From the NCBI RefSeq assembly GCF_021869535.1, contig NW_026262712.1, positions 69,844,100 to 69,908,099 of the forward strand: a stretch of DNA of 64,000 bases, read 5' to 3'. Source of the DNA: Mytilus californianus. Its lineage: Eukaryota > Mollusca > Bivalvia > Mytilida > Mytilidae. The notes beneath the pieces are model-generated. The model had not been told where the DNA came from. It saw only the letters and a list, made by a program, of their open reading frames with translations, and ran no database searches. This document shows positions 36,755 through 48,214 of this stretch, piece by piece. The position numbers were made by a program, and so were the translations under genes. Positions within the stretch are counted from its first letter, which is position 1; the number at the start of each line of letters is the position of its first letter.

Positions 36755-37500
36755 CCACTGTGTCTTAACTACCCCGGCAAAAAATGTTTGGACTCGATGG
36801 TATCTAATATCCGGCACGGTGACGGAACATCAATAGACAGAGAAAAGGTAGTTTTCTGTTTATTCATTTGTTATATTTATGATATCGAAGAATATATATA
36901 CATATATAACTATTTTATATTGTGAGATGTAATATTTTCTACAACCGTTCTAGATTAACGGAGAAATAAGTAAAAATGCACGTCAAAATGACGAATTGAG
37001 TGAACCTTGCCTCGAATTTGTTTAATTTCTCCCTAAATTGTTCACATGGTACGGAAAGAAAGGTACGGACAGAAAGATATTAACATGGAGATTGCAAAAC
37101 TAGTCACTTTGAGCACCTCAATCCATGTATTTCTGCGTATGGAACGAAAGAAATAGGTCATGTCAAAATGGATTTGGTTTGATTTTTTGACTTCTTGGTG
37201 TTATAACGCCACTTTTAAGCACCGCTTTTGGGCTATTTCGTGGCGGCCAGTTTTTATTGGTGGAGGAAGCCGGAGTGCCCGGAGAAAACCACCGACCTTC
37301 GATAGGAAAACTGACAATCCTATAGTCAATTAAGATTGGAGTCGAGTGCACCCGCACGAGCAGGGTTCGAACTCACAACCTCAGTGTTGACTGGCTAGTG
37401 ATTACAGTAGTAACTACTTAGACCACTCGGCATCGAGGCCCCTGTCAAAATGGAAGCACCCGGTTTTGTCAATGTTGTTTACTACACAATGACCCGGTTT
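36755..37500. repeat. Inverted copy of the 41456-41945 block, split by a SINE
   Basis: GGCAAAAAATGTTTGGACTC, GGCACGGTGACGGAACATCA and CAACCGTTCTAGATTAACGG are the reverse complement of the same phrases at 41760-41925 and again at 45045-45207. The match resumes after the SINE with TGTCAAAATGGAAGCACCCG. Confidence 0.85.
37173..37442 (-). mobile_element. tRNA-derived SINE with 12-bp target-site duplication
   Basis: TGTCAAAATGGA flanks the insertion at 37161-37172 and 37443-37454. The head lies at the right end on the minus strand: A box GCCGAGTGGTCTAAG (37431-37417) and B box GTTCGAACC (within 37374-37364), resembling tRNA-Ser/Leu. The body has CCGGAGTGCCCGGAGAAAAC near 37271, reminiscent from memory of a conserved central domain shared by several metazoan SINE superfamilies. 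Uninterrupted target sequence exists at ~41522 and ~44804 in inverted orientation. Confidence 0.85.
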
Positions 37501-37587
37501 TGTTTATTCTATGAAAAACAACGTTAACACTGGTACCCTGAAACAAAACAAAAAATAAATTCACAAATGGCTGATCATGTGGGTTTT

Positions 37588-38268
37588 CAAACCAGATACC
37601 TCAATAAAGAGTGTGGCCAAGTTTAATTAAAATTGTTAAAGAGGAGAAGATTTTTGTAAGATAATTGGCAAAAACGCAAAGAAATGGTAAAAATCGTAAT
37701 TAAAGGTCAATAATTCTTACAAGGATATCGACCAAGTCGACTTATTCGTATATATTGTCTTGCTGATCATTTTTGCTATATAACTTTCATTTATTTCAAG
37801 ATAATAGACAGAAATGGAAAAAAAAAGGAGAAATTTGTCATTCAAGGATATTAACTTCTATAAGAATTCGTGTGAGAGTTTTGATGTGTATGAACAAAAG
37901 GTAGAGCTCAACAATATGAACATATCTGCCCCTGTTAAATTTTCTCTATCTATAGCTGTTTTCAAATAATAGACAAAACTTGCATCCCCCTATGCTCTAT
38001 TTTAAGCCATGTCGGCCATCTTTGTTGACAAGCGGGGATCATCAAACACTTTATAAACTAGATACCCCAATGAAGATGAAACACAGTTAAACATAAGTTC
38101 GTTAGACCTTTTAAAACCGACAGAAGATTGTGGATAAGGTTTGTTAAATGTATTGTAGCCCAGTAATTTCAGAGGAGAGGATTATGTAAAAAATTAACGG
38201 AAGACGACGGACGACGGGGGCAAAGTGATGAAAAAAGCTCACTTTTCCCTTGGGGTCAGGTGAGCTAA
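37588..38268 (+). mobile_element. Copy of the GGTGAGCTA-ended element
   Basis: ACCAGATACCTCAATAAAGA, GAGGAGAAGATTTTTGTAA, AAGGTCAATAATTCTTACAA and a CGGAAGACGACGGACGACGG end, then GGTCAGGTGAGCTAA. Rearranged relative to the copy at 28797. Confidence 0.55.
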
Positions 38269-38559
38269 TACCAACCAAGAATTCCAAAAAAGATTGCACC
38301 GTTCTTGAATTAAAAAAAAAGTCTTTACATTTTATAATTAAGGCTTACACGAACGAGATAAACTAATCAGACATGGCAAAACAACTTCAATTGCGGTTTT
38401 TTTTTTAACAAAAATAAATACTACGTATTATTTATACTGGAGTGATTGTACGCACTGACATGTCGCGACTGCTGGAATGATCGTTATCAAAATTATTTTG
38501 AAGGTCTGTAAGATGAATGATTTAATAAAAGTATCTCATAAAATTAACATTGTTCATGG

Positions 38560-38938
38560 AACCATAAAAAAAGTCAAGGTCTGATGAAACCTGCCAGACG
38601 GATATGAACACATTACAATCATTAAAACCAACCCATAAAAAACTTAACATTTACCAATTAATCAAGAAAATAAGTTCAAGGTCACTTAAATAGTCATGTG
38701 CGTCATACGAGCAAATATAGTTGACCTATTACTTATGGTATGAGAGATACGGACTTGAACACGAAATGTTAACCTTGATCATAGATATCAACCATTATCA
38801 GCTATTCATTTTGTTAGGAAATCGCTGGACCATGAAAATGAGGTCAAGGGCAATGGACATATGACAGATAGAAACATCGTTATATAAAAGATCTGTTTAT
38901 GGTATGTTGCAGTCAGGCCTTCTAACTTCTGACATATG
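38560..38938. repeat. Degenerate relative of the 26440 repeat
   Basis: CAAGGTCTGATGAAACCTGC, CACATTACAATCATTAAAAC and GAAAATGAGGTCAAGGGCAA in repeat order. Confidence 0.5.
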
Positions 38939-39140
38939 AATAAAATTGAGAATGGAAATGGGGAATGTGTCAAAGAGACAACAACCCGACCATAGAACAG
39001 ACAACAGCAGAAGGTCACCAACAGGCCTTCAATGTAGCGAGAAATTCCCGCACCCAGAGGCGTCCTTCAGCTGGCCCCTAAACAAATATATATACTAGTT
39101 CAGTGGTAATGAACGCCATACTAAACTCCAAATTGTACAC
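38939..39140 (-). mobile_element. 3' tail of the second Penelope-like family (type at 58742-59036)
   Basis: Reverse complement of the 58870-59036 tail: AAATTGAGAATGGAAATGGG, GACAACAACCCGACC, CAGCTGGCCCCTAAACA. Only the tail is present. Confidence 0.7.
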
Positions 39141-39337
39141 ACGAAGCTTATTACAAATAGTTCAATCCGCCACGAATTTCATCCCTTGGTCTCGCATTCC
39201 GACAATTCCAAAATATCAATGTGAATTTTTAGAATAAACATGATAATCCTACTGACATACATCCAATTTCGCGGGTGTCCCTGCTTTCTTATTTCTTATA
39301 AAATTTTAAGTTGGTATACGATTTAGTTATATAACAT

Positions 39338-39527
39338 CAGTGGCGAATCCAGGCGGCGTATAGGTCACACGCCGCCAACTCACCTTTGATGGCCCAAAAA
39401 ATTAGATATTTTTTTTACGTTTTTTTTTAGCATAATTCGTCCAAAACATTATTCGCTTCGCTACGCTCTGCGATATGTAAGCTGCTTGAATTACGCCCAC
39501 TTTGAAAAAACCTGAATCCGTTCCTAC
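39338..39527. mobile_element. MITE-like foldback
   Basis: CAGTGGCGAATCCAGG at the left and CCTGAATCCGTTCCTAC at the right are imperfect inverted ends. CGGCGTATAGGTCACACGCC forms an inner hairpin. Confidence 0.45.
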
Positions 39528-39662
39528 ATATTGTCAATAATATATTGACCAACGTCAATGTACGATAATCATAACACAATGGAGAGATAACATGCAGAAC
39601 CGTTTATTTATACAACTATTAGTAAACTAATCATTATTGCATTTTCTCGATGGCCTGAGACT

Positions 39663-40868
39663 ATTCTCTCATCTTGCAATAGTATTAAAACATTTGACTT
39701 TTCTACACTTTACACAAGTATTCCCCATTCCAAACTAAAAGACAAATTGAAAGAGTTGGTATTACTTTGTTTCATTAAAAAGAATGGAGAACGTAGATAC
39801 AAGTATCTTGTCTTGGGGAGGGATAAATCCTTCTTTGTAAAGAATCACTCTGATTCAAACAAAAAATTCTCTGAAACTGACATTATCAAGATGCTTGATT
39901 TCTTGATTGACAACATATTTGTTACGTTTGGAGGACGTGTTTTTCAACAGACTGTCGGAATTCCAATGGGAACCAATTGTGCCCCTCTTTTTGCCGACTT
40001 GTTTCTTTATTATTATGAGGCTGACTTCATACAGGAGCTTCTTAGGAAGAGAGATAAGAAGTTAGCAATATCCTTTAACTCTACGTTCCGCTATAAATAT
40101 GATGTTCTCTCACTAAATAATACAAAATTTGGTGACTATGTTGAACGAATATATCCCATCGAACTAGAGATAAAAGATACTGCAGATACAGTTAAGTCTG
40201 CCTCATATCTTGACTTACATCTAGAAATTGACAATGAGGGTCGGTTGAAAACAAAACTTTACGACAAAAGAGATGATTTCAGCTTCCCAATTGTGAACTT
40301 TCCATTTCTATGTAGCAACATTCCAGCAGCGCCTGCATACGGAGTATATATCTCCCAATTGATACGATATTCCCGGGCTTGTGTTTCCTATCATGATTTC
40401 CTTGATAGAGGATTGCTGCTCACAAGGAAGCTATTAAACCAAGAGTTCCAAATGGTGAAGTTGAAGTCATCCCTTCGTAAATTTTACGGACGCCATCACG
40501 AGTTGGTTGACCGTTATGGAATAACCGTTTCACAGATGATATCGGATATGTTCCTTATGTCGTAACTACAATACCCTTCCCTTTTCACGAATGTGACTTA
40601 CCGAATTAGACTATTTACCGGATTTGTAATAACATAAGCAACTCGACGGGTGCCACATGTGGAGCAGGATCTGCTTACCCTTCCGGAGCACCTGAGATCA
40701 CCACCAGTTTTTGGTGGGGTTCGTGTTGCTTAGTCTTTAGTTTTCTATGTTGTGTCATCTGTACTATTATTTGTCTGATTGTCTTTTTATTTTTGGCTAT
40801 GACGTTGTCAGTTTGTTTTCGATCTATGAGTTTGACTGTCCCTCTGGTTTCTTTCGTCCCTCTTTTAT
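39663..40868 (+). pseudogene. Penelope-like reverse transcriptase, copy A (5'-truncated, catalytic Asp lost)
   Basis: Homology to copies B and C begins abruptly at CTCTCATCTTGCAATAG (39666). From 39747 a 272-codon frame is open to a TAA ending at 40565. It carries GIPMGTNCAP (39957-39986), as in the RT palm, then FRYKYDVL (YKYD at 40092-40103) where the other copies have YIDD, so one of the two catalytic aspartates is missing. Downstream lie KLYDKRDDFSFPIVNFPFL, YGVYISQLIRYSRAC and YGRHHELVDRYG. The 3' tail 40566-40868 has GGGTGCCACATGTGGAGCAG and a TTTTTGGTGGGG hairpin. I place it among Penelope-like elements, perhaps the Naiad clade of invertebrates, from motif memory. No GIY-YIG domain is present. 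Confidence 0.75.
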
Positions 40869-41455
40869 AATACTAATTCATACTTAGTATTATAGTTACA
40901 ATTAGGGGTAGATAGATTTGATTTTGAATGCATGATTATTGTAATCCTTTTCTCACCATAAACATTCATTTTCTATGGCGATTCTGCAAGCATATATACA
41001 TTTGTTTGATTATCATGCTTTATAATGAACATTTAGCCTTAAGCAGATTTGTTTGAAACGATCATAGGAAATATTTCACCCCTATGTAAATTGGATTACT
41101 TATAAAGATAACCATCCTGTTGTGCAAGAAAATCACATATCAAATGTGCGTCCTTCAATTTTTAAGACCATAAACTCTAATTTTAAGTTTAAACACTAAA
41201 ATTTACATAATTCATGTAAAAAAAACTTATAGAGAGCTTAAAACTCAAGTTGCGGTTTAACCTTCATTTCTATCTATTTCGCAGTTAGAGTATTTTTTTA
41301 ATGCAAAGCAAAATTATAATTATTTCTGTTCCAATAAAGTAGGAATTAAATGTTTACAGATTCAAATAAATAACAGGTTGTCCTCTGTAAGAAATCGTTT
41401 TCCTAACAGCCACCAAACTCTTTTTAATTGCTGAAGTTCAATTATGTTATGCGAT
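40869..41455. other. Spacer of the 3,282-bp unit
   Basis: AT-rich, no coding pattern. Repeated identically by eye at 44151-44737. Confidence 0.6.
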
Positions 41456-41945
41456 TATGCATTTTTTTCTTTGACAAAACCGGGTTCTGCCTTGTGAAAT
41501 CTAGGACAAAACCGGGTGCTTCCATTTTGACATGACCCATTTCTTTCGTTCCATACGCAGAAATACAAGTATTGAGGTGCTCAAAGTGACTATTTTTGCA
41601 ATCTCCATGTCAATATCTTTCTGTCCGTACCTTTCTTTCCGCACCATGTGAATACTTTAAGGAGAAATTAAACAAATTCGAGGCAAAGTTCACTCAATTC
41701 GTCATTTTGACGTGTATTTTTCTTATTTCTCTGTTAATCTAGAACGGTTGTAGAAAATATTACATCTCACAATAGAAAACAGTTATATATGTAAAGATAT
41801 TCTTCGATATCATAACAATAACAAATAAATAAACAGAAAACTACCTTTTCTCTGTCTATTGATGTTCCGTCACCGTGCCGGATATTAGATACCATCGAGT
41901 CCAAACATTTTTTGCCGTGGTAGTTTAGACACAGTGTACACTAAA
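41456..41945. repeat. Inverted-repeat block, unit 1
   Basis: Reverse complement of 36755-37500 without the SINE. It contains GACAAAACCGGGTTCTGCC and ACAAAACCGGGTGCTTCC, a short internal duplication, then the empty SINE target. Confidence 0.85.
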
Positions 41946-41975
41946 ATACCTAAATAGATTAAAAAACCTAAAATT

Positions 41976-42036
41976 ACACACTGAGATGAAATAAACTGAA
42001 AAACACACACTGAGAATTTAAAATTACACACTGAGA
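41976..42036. repeat. ACACACTGAGA motif cluster (unit 1)
   Basis: ACACACTGAGA at about 41976, 42006 and 42026. The same cluster is at 45258-45318, and an inverted cluster (TCTCAGTGTGT) with four members is at 47679-47760. Confidence 0.7.
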
Positions 42037-42473
42037 TTTGTGCGATCTTTTTATGCGCACACATCTAATTAGCATACTTAATCTGAACCTATCAAGTTAC
42101 AAGCTTAAAACAACTAGGGGACAGAACTCGTTAGTCTTCAATTTGGCGCCAAATGTTTTATAAAAAAAAAACATTAGAAATACAACGTATAGAAAAACTA
42201 CGTTATTAAAGACCAATAGAACAAGAAAAATACCCACTTACTCTCATTACAAAATATAACGAAATGGTGAAAAACTTTATTAAAATTTTAAGAAAACATT
42301 TGAACAATCTGCAACATGACAGACAATGCAGTGAAATTTTTACCCAAGTGCCTATTATAGCATATATATATATATATATTTTATAAACGTAACAAAAATA
42401 TAAAAGATTACCTTACGAAATCAAGGTAACAGTTGAAAGACTTATATCAATACCCACGCTACGTCAATTTTTA

Positions 42474-44150
42474 AAGACCCAAATGTTGCAAAACACTTGT
42501 CCTACCTCCATGACAAATACGCAGATAAAGGCCAAACAACATCGTTTTTGTGTGTAAATATCATTACATAAACTGCTTGATAAATGAATTAGGTATTGAC
42601 AATTCATTTGGAAACTCAACATATACCCTCACGACACTTACCAAAGAGGAAATCCTGGATAATCATAGGTCTGTTCTATATTCCTTTGGAATTTCAACCA
42701 AAGATGAAGAACTGGATCTTCCATCACTGTATTGGATACCTAAACTACATAAGTGTCCTTACAAACAACGGTATATTTCTGGGTCTTCCAAGTGCTCCAC
42801 GAAACCTCTTTCTAAATTATTAACATCTATTTTATCAGCAACCAAAGTTATTGTGAAACTGCCTATTCTAGAGGTGGCGTGAATCAGATGTGGATTATAA
42901 AAAATTCCAAAGATCTTTTAGAGTACATACAATCTAACACTCTCTCATCTTGCAATAGTATTAAAACATTTGACTTTTCTACACTTTACACAAGTATTCC
43001 CCATTCCAAACTAAAAGACAAATTTAAAGAGTTGGTATTACTTTGTTTCATTAAAAAGAATGGCGAACGTAGATACAAGTATCTTGTCTTGGGGAGGGAT
43101 AAATCCTACTTTGTAAAGAATCACTCTGATTCAAACAAAAAATTCTCTGAAACTGACATTATCAAGATGCTTGATTTCTTGATTGACAACATATTTGTTA
43201 TGTTTGGAGGACGTGTTTTTCAACAGACTGTCGTGTCGGAACTCCAATAGGAACCAATTTTGCCCCTCTTCTTGACGACTTGTTTCTTTATTATTATGAG
43301 GCTGACTTCATACAGGAACTTCTTAGGAAGAAAGATAAGAAGTTAGCAATATCCTTTAACTTTACGTTCCGCTATATAGATGATGTTCTCTCACTAAATA
43401 ATACAAAATTTGGTGACTATTTTTGAACGAATCTATCCCATCGAACTAGAAATAAAGGATACTACAGATACAGTTAAGTCTGCCTCATATCTTGACTCAA
43501 ATCTAGAAATTGACAATGAGGGTTGGTTGAAAACAAAACTTTACGACAAAAGAGATGATTTCAGCTTCCCAATTGTGAACTTTCCATTTCTATGTAGAAA
43601 CATTCCAGCAGCACCTGCATACGGAGTATATATCTCCCAATTGATACGATATTCCCGGGCTTGTGTTTCCTATCATGATTTCCTTGATAGAGGATTGCTG
43701 CTCACAAGGAAGCTATTAAACCAAGAGTTCCAAATGGTGAAGTTGAAGTCATCCCTTCGTAAATTTTACGGACGCCATCACGAGTTGGTTGACCGTTATG
43801 GAATAACCGTTTCACAGATGATATCGGATATGTTCCTTATGTCGTAACTACAATACCCTTCCCTTTTCACGAATGTGACTTACCGAATTAGACTATTTAC
43901 CGGATTTGTAATAACATAAGCAACTCGACGGGTGCCACATGTGGAGCAGGATCTGCTTACCCTTCCGGAGCACCTGAGATCACCACCAGTTTTTGGTGGG
44001 GTTCGTGTTGCTTAGTCTTTAGTTTTCTATGTTGTGTCATCTGTACTATTATTTGTCTGATTGTCTTTTTATTTTTGGCTATGACGTTGTCAGTTTGTTT
44101 TCGATCTATGAGTTTGACTGTCCCTCTGGTTTCTTTCGTCCCTCTTTTAT
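42474..44150 (+). pseudogene. Penelope-like reverse transcriptase, copy B (recombinant middle copy)
   Basis: Collinear RT in five frame segments: HDKYADKG; NNIVFVCKYHYINCL then LYWIPKLHK; NQMWIIKNSKDLLEY with FDFSTLYTSIPH; the YIDD box at 43373-43384; and the same C-terminal blocks as copy A to the stop at 43847. Breaks: near 42533, near 42848, a TGTCG duplication at 43229-43239 inside the GIPMG block, and a 1-nt change near 43423. The tail 43848-44150 is identical by eye to that of copy A. Left of 43613 it matches copy C; right of 43665 it matches copy A. Confidence 0.85.
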
Positions 44151-44737
44151 AATACTAATTCATACTTAGTATTATAGTTACAATTAGGGGTAGATAGATT
44201 TGATTTTGAATGCATGATTATTGTAATCCTTTTCTCACCATAAACATTCATTTTCTATGGCGATTCTGCAAGCATATATACATTTGTTTGATTATCATGC
44301 TTTATAATGAACATTTAGCCTTAAGCAGATTTGTTTGAAACGATCATAGGAAATATTTCACCCCTATGTAAATTGGATTACTTATAAAGATAACCATCCT
44401 GTTGTGCAAGAAAATCACATATCAAATGTGCGTCCTTCAATTTTTAAGACCATAAACTCTAATTTTAAGTTTAAACACTAAAATTTACATAATTCATGTA
44501 AAAAAAACTTATAGAGAGCTTAAAACTCAAGTTGCGGTTTAACCTTCATTTCTATCTATTTCGCAGTTAGAGTATTTTTTTAATGCAAAGCAAAATTATA
44601 ATTATTTCTGTTCCAATAAAGTAGGAATTAAATGTTTACAGATTCAAATAAATAACAGGTTGTCCTCTGTAAGAAATCGTTTTCCTAACAGCCACCAAAC
44701 TCTTTTTAATTGCTGAAGTTCAATTATGTTATGCGAT

Positions 44738-45227
44738 TATGCATTTTTTTCTTTGACAAAACCGGGTTCTGCCTTGTGAAATCTAGGACAAAACCGGGTG
44801 CTTCCATTTTGACATGACCCATTTCTTTCGTTCCATACGCAGAAATACAAGTATTGAGGTGCTCAAAGTGACTATTTTTGCAATCTCCATGTCAATATCT
44901 TTCTGTCCGTACCTTTCTTTCCGCACCATGTGAATACTTTAAGGAGAAATTAAACAAATTCGAGGCAAAGTTCACTCAATTCGTCATTTTGACGTGTATT
45001 TTTCTTATTTCTCTGTTAATCTAGAACGGTTGTAGAAAATATTACATCTCACAATAGAAAACAGTTATATATGTAAAGATATTCTTCGATATCATAACAA
45101 TAACAAATAAATAAACAGAAAACTACCTTTTCTCTGTCTATTGATGTTCCGTCACCGTGCCGGATATTAGATACCATCGAATCCAAACATTTTTTGCCGT
45201 GGTAGTTTAGACACAGTGTACACTAAA
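44738..45227. repeat. Inverted-repeat block, unit 2
   Basis: Copy of 41456-41945 shifted by 3,282 bp, also inverted relative to 36755-37500 and also lacking the SINE. Confidence 0.85.
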
Positions 45228-45257
45228 ATACCTAAATAGATTAAAAAACCTAAAATT

Positions 45258-45318
45258 ACACACTGAGATGAAATAAACTGAAAAACACACACTGAGAATT
45301 TAAAATTACACACTGAGA
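45258..45318. repeat. ACACACTGAGA motif cluster (unit 2)
   Basis: Copy of the 41976-42036 cluster, offset 3,282 bp. Confidence 0.7.
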
Positions 45319-45755
45319 TTTGTGCGATCTTTTTATGCGCACACATCTAATTAGCATACTTAATCTGAACCTATCAAGTTACAAGCTTAAAACAACTAGG
45401 GGACAGAACTCGTTAGTCTTCAATTTGGCGCCAAATGTTTTATAAAAAAAAAACATTAGAAATACAACGTATAGAAAAACTACGTTATTAAAGACCAATA
45501 GAACAAGAAAAATACCCACTTACTCTCATTACAAAATATAACGAAATGGTGAAAAACTTTATTAAAATTTTAAGAAAACATTTGAACAATCTGCAACATG
45601 ACAGACAATGCAGTGAAATTTTTACCCAAGTGCCTATTATAGCATATATATATATATATATTTTATAAACGTAACAAAAATATAAAAGATTACCTTACGA
45701 AATCAAGGTAACAGTTGAAAGACTTATATCAATACCCACGCTACGTCAATTTTTA

Positions 45756-47428
45756 AAGACCCAAATGTTGCAAAACACTTGTCCTACCTCCATGACAAAT
45801 ACGCAGATAAAGGCCAAACAACATCGTTTTTGTGTGTAAATATCATTACATAAACTGCTTGATAAATGAATTAGGTATTGACAATTCATTTGGAAACTCA
45901 ACATATACCCTCACGACACTTACCAAAGAGGAAATCCTGGATAATCATAGGTCTGTTCTATATTCCTTTGGAATTTCAACCAAAGATGAAGAACTGGATC
46001 TTCCATCACTGTATTGGATACCTAAACTACATAAGTGTCCTTACAAACAACGGTATATTTCTGGGTCTTCCAAGTGCTCCACGAAACCTCTTTCTAAATT
46101 ATTAACATCTATTTTATCAGCAACCAAAGTTATTGTGAAACTGCCTATTCTAGAGGTGGCGTGAATCAGATGTGGATTATAAAAAATTCCAAAGATCTTT
46201 TAGAGTACATACAATCTAACACTCTCTCATCTTGCAATAGTATTAAAACATTTGACTTTTCTACACTTTACACAAGTATTCCCCATTCCAAACTAAAAGA
46301 CAAATTTAAAGAGTTGGTATTACTTTGTTTCATTAAAAAGAATGGCGAACGTAGATACAAGTATCTTGTCTTGGGGAGGGATAAATCCTACTTTGTAAAG
46401 AATCACTCTGATTCAAACAAAAAATTCTCTGAAACTGACATTATCAAGATGCTTGATTTCTTGATTGACAACATATTTGTTATGTTTGGAGGACGTGTTT
46501 TTCAACAGACTGTCGTGTCGGAACTCCAATAGGAACCAATTTTGCCCCTCTTCTTGACGACTTGTTTCTTTATTATTATGAGGCTGACTTCATACAGGAA
46601 CTTCTTAGGAAGAAAGATAAGAAGTTAGCAATATCCTTTAACTTTACGTTCCGCTATATAGATGATGTTCTCTCACTAAATAATACAAAATTTGGTGACT
46701 ATTTTTGAACGAATCTATCCCATCGAACTAGAAATAAAGGATACTACAGATACAGTTAAGTCTGCCTCATATCTTGACTCAAATCTAGAAATTGACAATG
46801 AGGGTTGGTTGAAAACAAAACTTTACGACAAAAGAGATGATTTCAGCTTCCCAATTGTGAACTTTCCATTTCTATGTAGAAACATTCCAGCAGCACCTGC
46901 ATACGGAGTATATATCTCCCAATTGATACGATATTCCCGGGCTTGTATTTCCTATCATGATTTCCTTGATAGAGGATTGCTGCTCACAAGGAAGCTATTA
47001 AACCAAGAGTTCCAAATGGTGAAGTTGAAATCATCCCTTCGTAAATTTTACGGACGCCATCACGAGTTGGTTGACCGTTATGGAATAACTGTCTCACAGA
47101 TGATATCGGATATGTTCCTTATGTTGTAACTACAATACCCTTCCCTTTTCACGAATGTGACCTACCGAATTAGACTATTTACCGGATTTGTAATAACATA
47201 AGCAGCACGACGGGTGCCACATGTGGAGCAGGATCTGCTTACCCTTCCGAAGCACCTGAGATCACCCCCAGTTTTTGGTAGGGTTCGTGTTGCTTAGTCT
47301 TTAGTTTCTATGTTGTGTCATCTGTACTATTATTTGTCTATTTGTCTGTTTATTTTTTGGCCATGGCTTATCAGTTTGTTTTCGATCTATGAGTTTGACT
47401 GTCCCTCTGGAATCTTTCGTCCCTCTTT
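45756..47428 (+). pseudogene. Penelope-like reverse transcriptase, copy C
   Basis: Same frame breaks as copy B, with YIDD at 46655-46666. From 46947 onward it diverges from copies A and B: Val to Ile in RACxSYHD, silent changes, and a C-terminal Leu instead of Ser. Its tail 47130-47428 also differs (AGCAGCACGACGGG, TTTTTGGTAGGG, GGCCATGGCTTATCAG), so it keeps the original 3' end of a second insertion. Confidence 0.85.
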
Positions 47429-47678
47429 TATGAAAAGGGAACCATGCTTAAACAGTTTTAAGTAAAATATCCCGATACACTGTTAGTAATAATCTGAATT
47501 ATATAGGCAACAAACTTATGAATATGAGTTGGCAAAAAACTATGTCAAGTCTTTAAATTGATTACGAATGTTGGTTTAAGAACCTTATTTCATTAAAATG
47601 ACGAGAGTTCGGGAGACCAAAATATTAATCTGTTAAATTATTCATCTCATGAATATTTATTAGAAATGTGCATATTAA

Positions 47679-47760
47679 TCTCAGTGTGTATTTTTGAAAT
47701 CTCAGTGTGTAATTCACAATTCTAAGTGTGTGTTTTTTAATTTATTTCATCTCAGTGTGT
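47679..47760. repeat. Inverted TCTCAGTGTGT cluster
   Basis: TCTCAGTGTGT at about 47679, 47699 and 47749, plus one variant TCTAAGTGTGT at 47721, with TTATTTCAT spacing shared in reverse with 41983-42000. Together with the clusters at 41976 and 45258 it flanks the RT copies in opposite orientation. Confidence 0.65.
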
Positions 47761-47889
47761 ATATAAAAAAGCGTTTAAACATAGTTTTAACGAGAACGGC
47801 TTACCATATTCTTCAGACACCTTCACGAACTTGTAGCAGGTATCGAGTATAGGGGAATTATTCAATATCATTAAACCGATTCAAGTCGA

Positions 47890-48015
47890 AGAGAGACGGA
47901 AGATACAAAAGGAATATCCAAATTCATCAGTCGAAGACAATTTGACAACACCATGGCAAAAAAAAAACAAAAAAAAACGACCAATAGACAAACAATAGTC
48001 TACAAAACTTACTTG
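47890..48015 (-). mobile_element. Penelope-like 3' tail fragment
   Basis: TCATCAGTCGAAGACAATTT, GACAACACCATGGC and ACAAACAATAGTCTACAAAA are the reverse complement of the end of the 40700-40868 tail. Confidence 0.55.
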
Positions 48016-48214
48016 AGATACAAAGTGTGCCGATCAACAGAGAATTAATATTGATACAGATGGTATATTAATTATTAATGTCATTTAATTACAATATTAT
48101 AGAATAACGTAAAGATGAGTTTATTTTACCAGTGATACATATATAACGTTCATTAAAATCCAAAACGTCACTACAGACACGGGCATAGCGAACGAGTTTT
48201 GAAATATAAACATA

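Larger units (their letters stand above)
40332..46946. repeat. Direct tandem duplication, period 3,282 bp, two units
   Basis: Every landmark between 40332 and 43664 recurs 3,282 bp further right: reading-frame starts 42550/45832 and 42879/46161, stop codons 43847/47129. I noticed one substitution in the spacer (ATCGAGTCC at 41893 against ATCGAATCC at 45175), so the duplication is recent. The unit contains the end of one RT copy, a spacer, an inverted-repeat block and the start of the next RT copy. Confidence 0.95.

Noticed and set aside
42474..43847. Programmed frameshifting to join RT frames in copies B and C
   Set aside because: Four separate breaks, one a clear TGTCG duplication absent from copy A, indicate decay.
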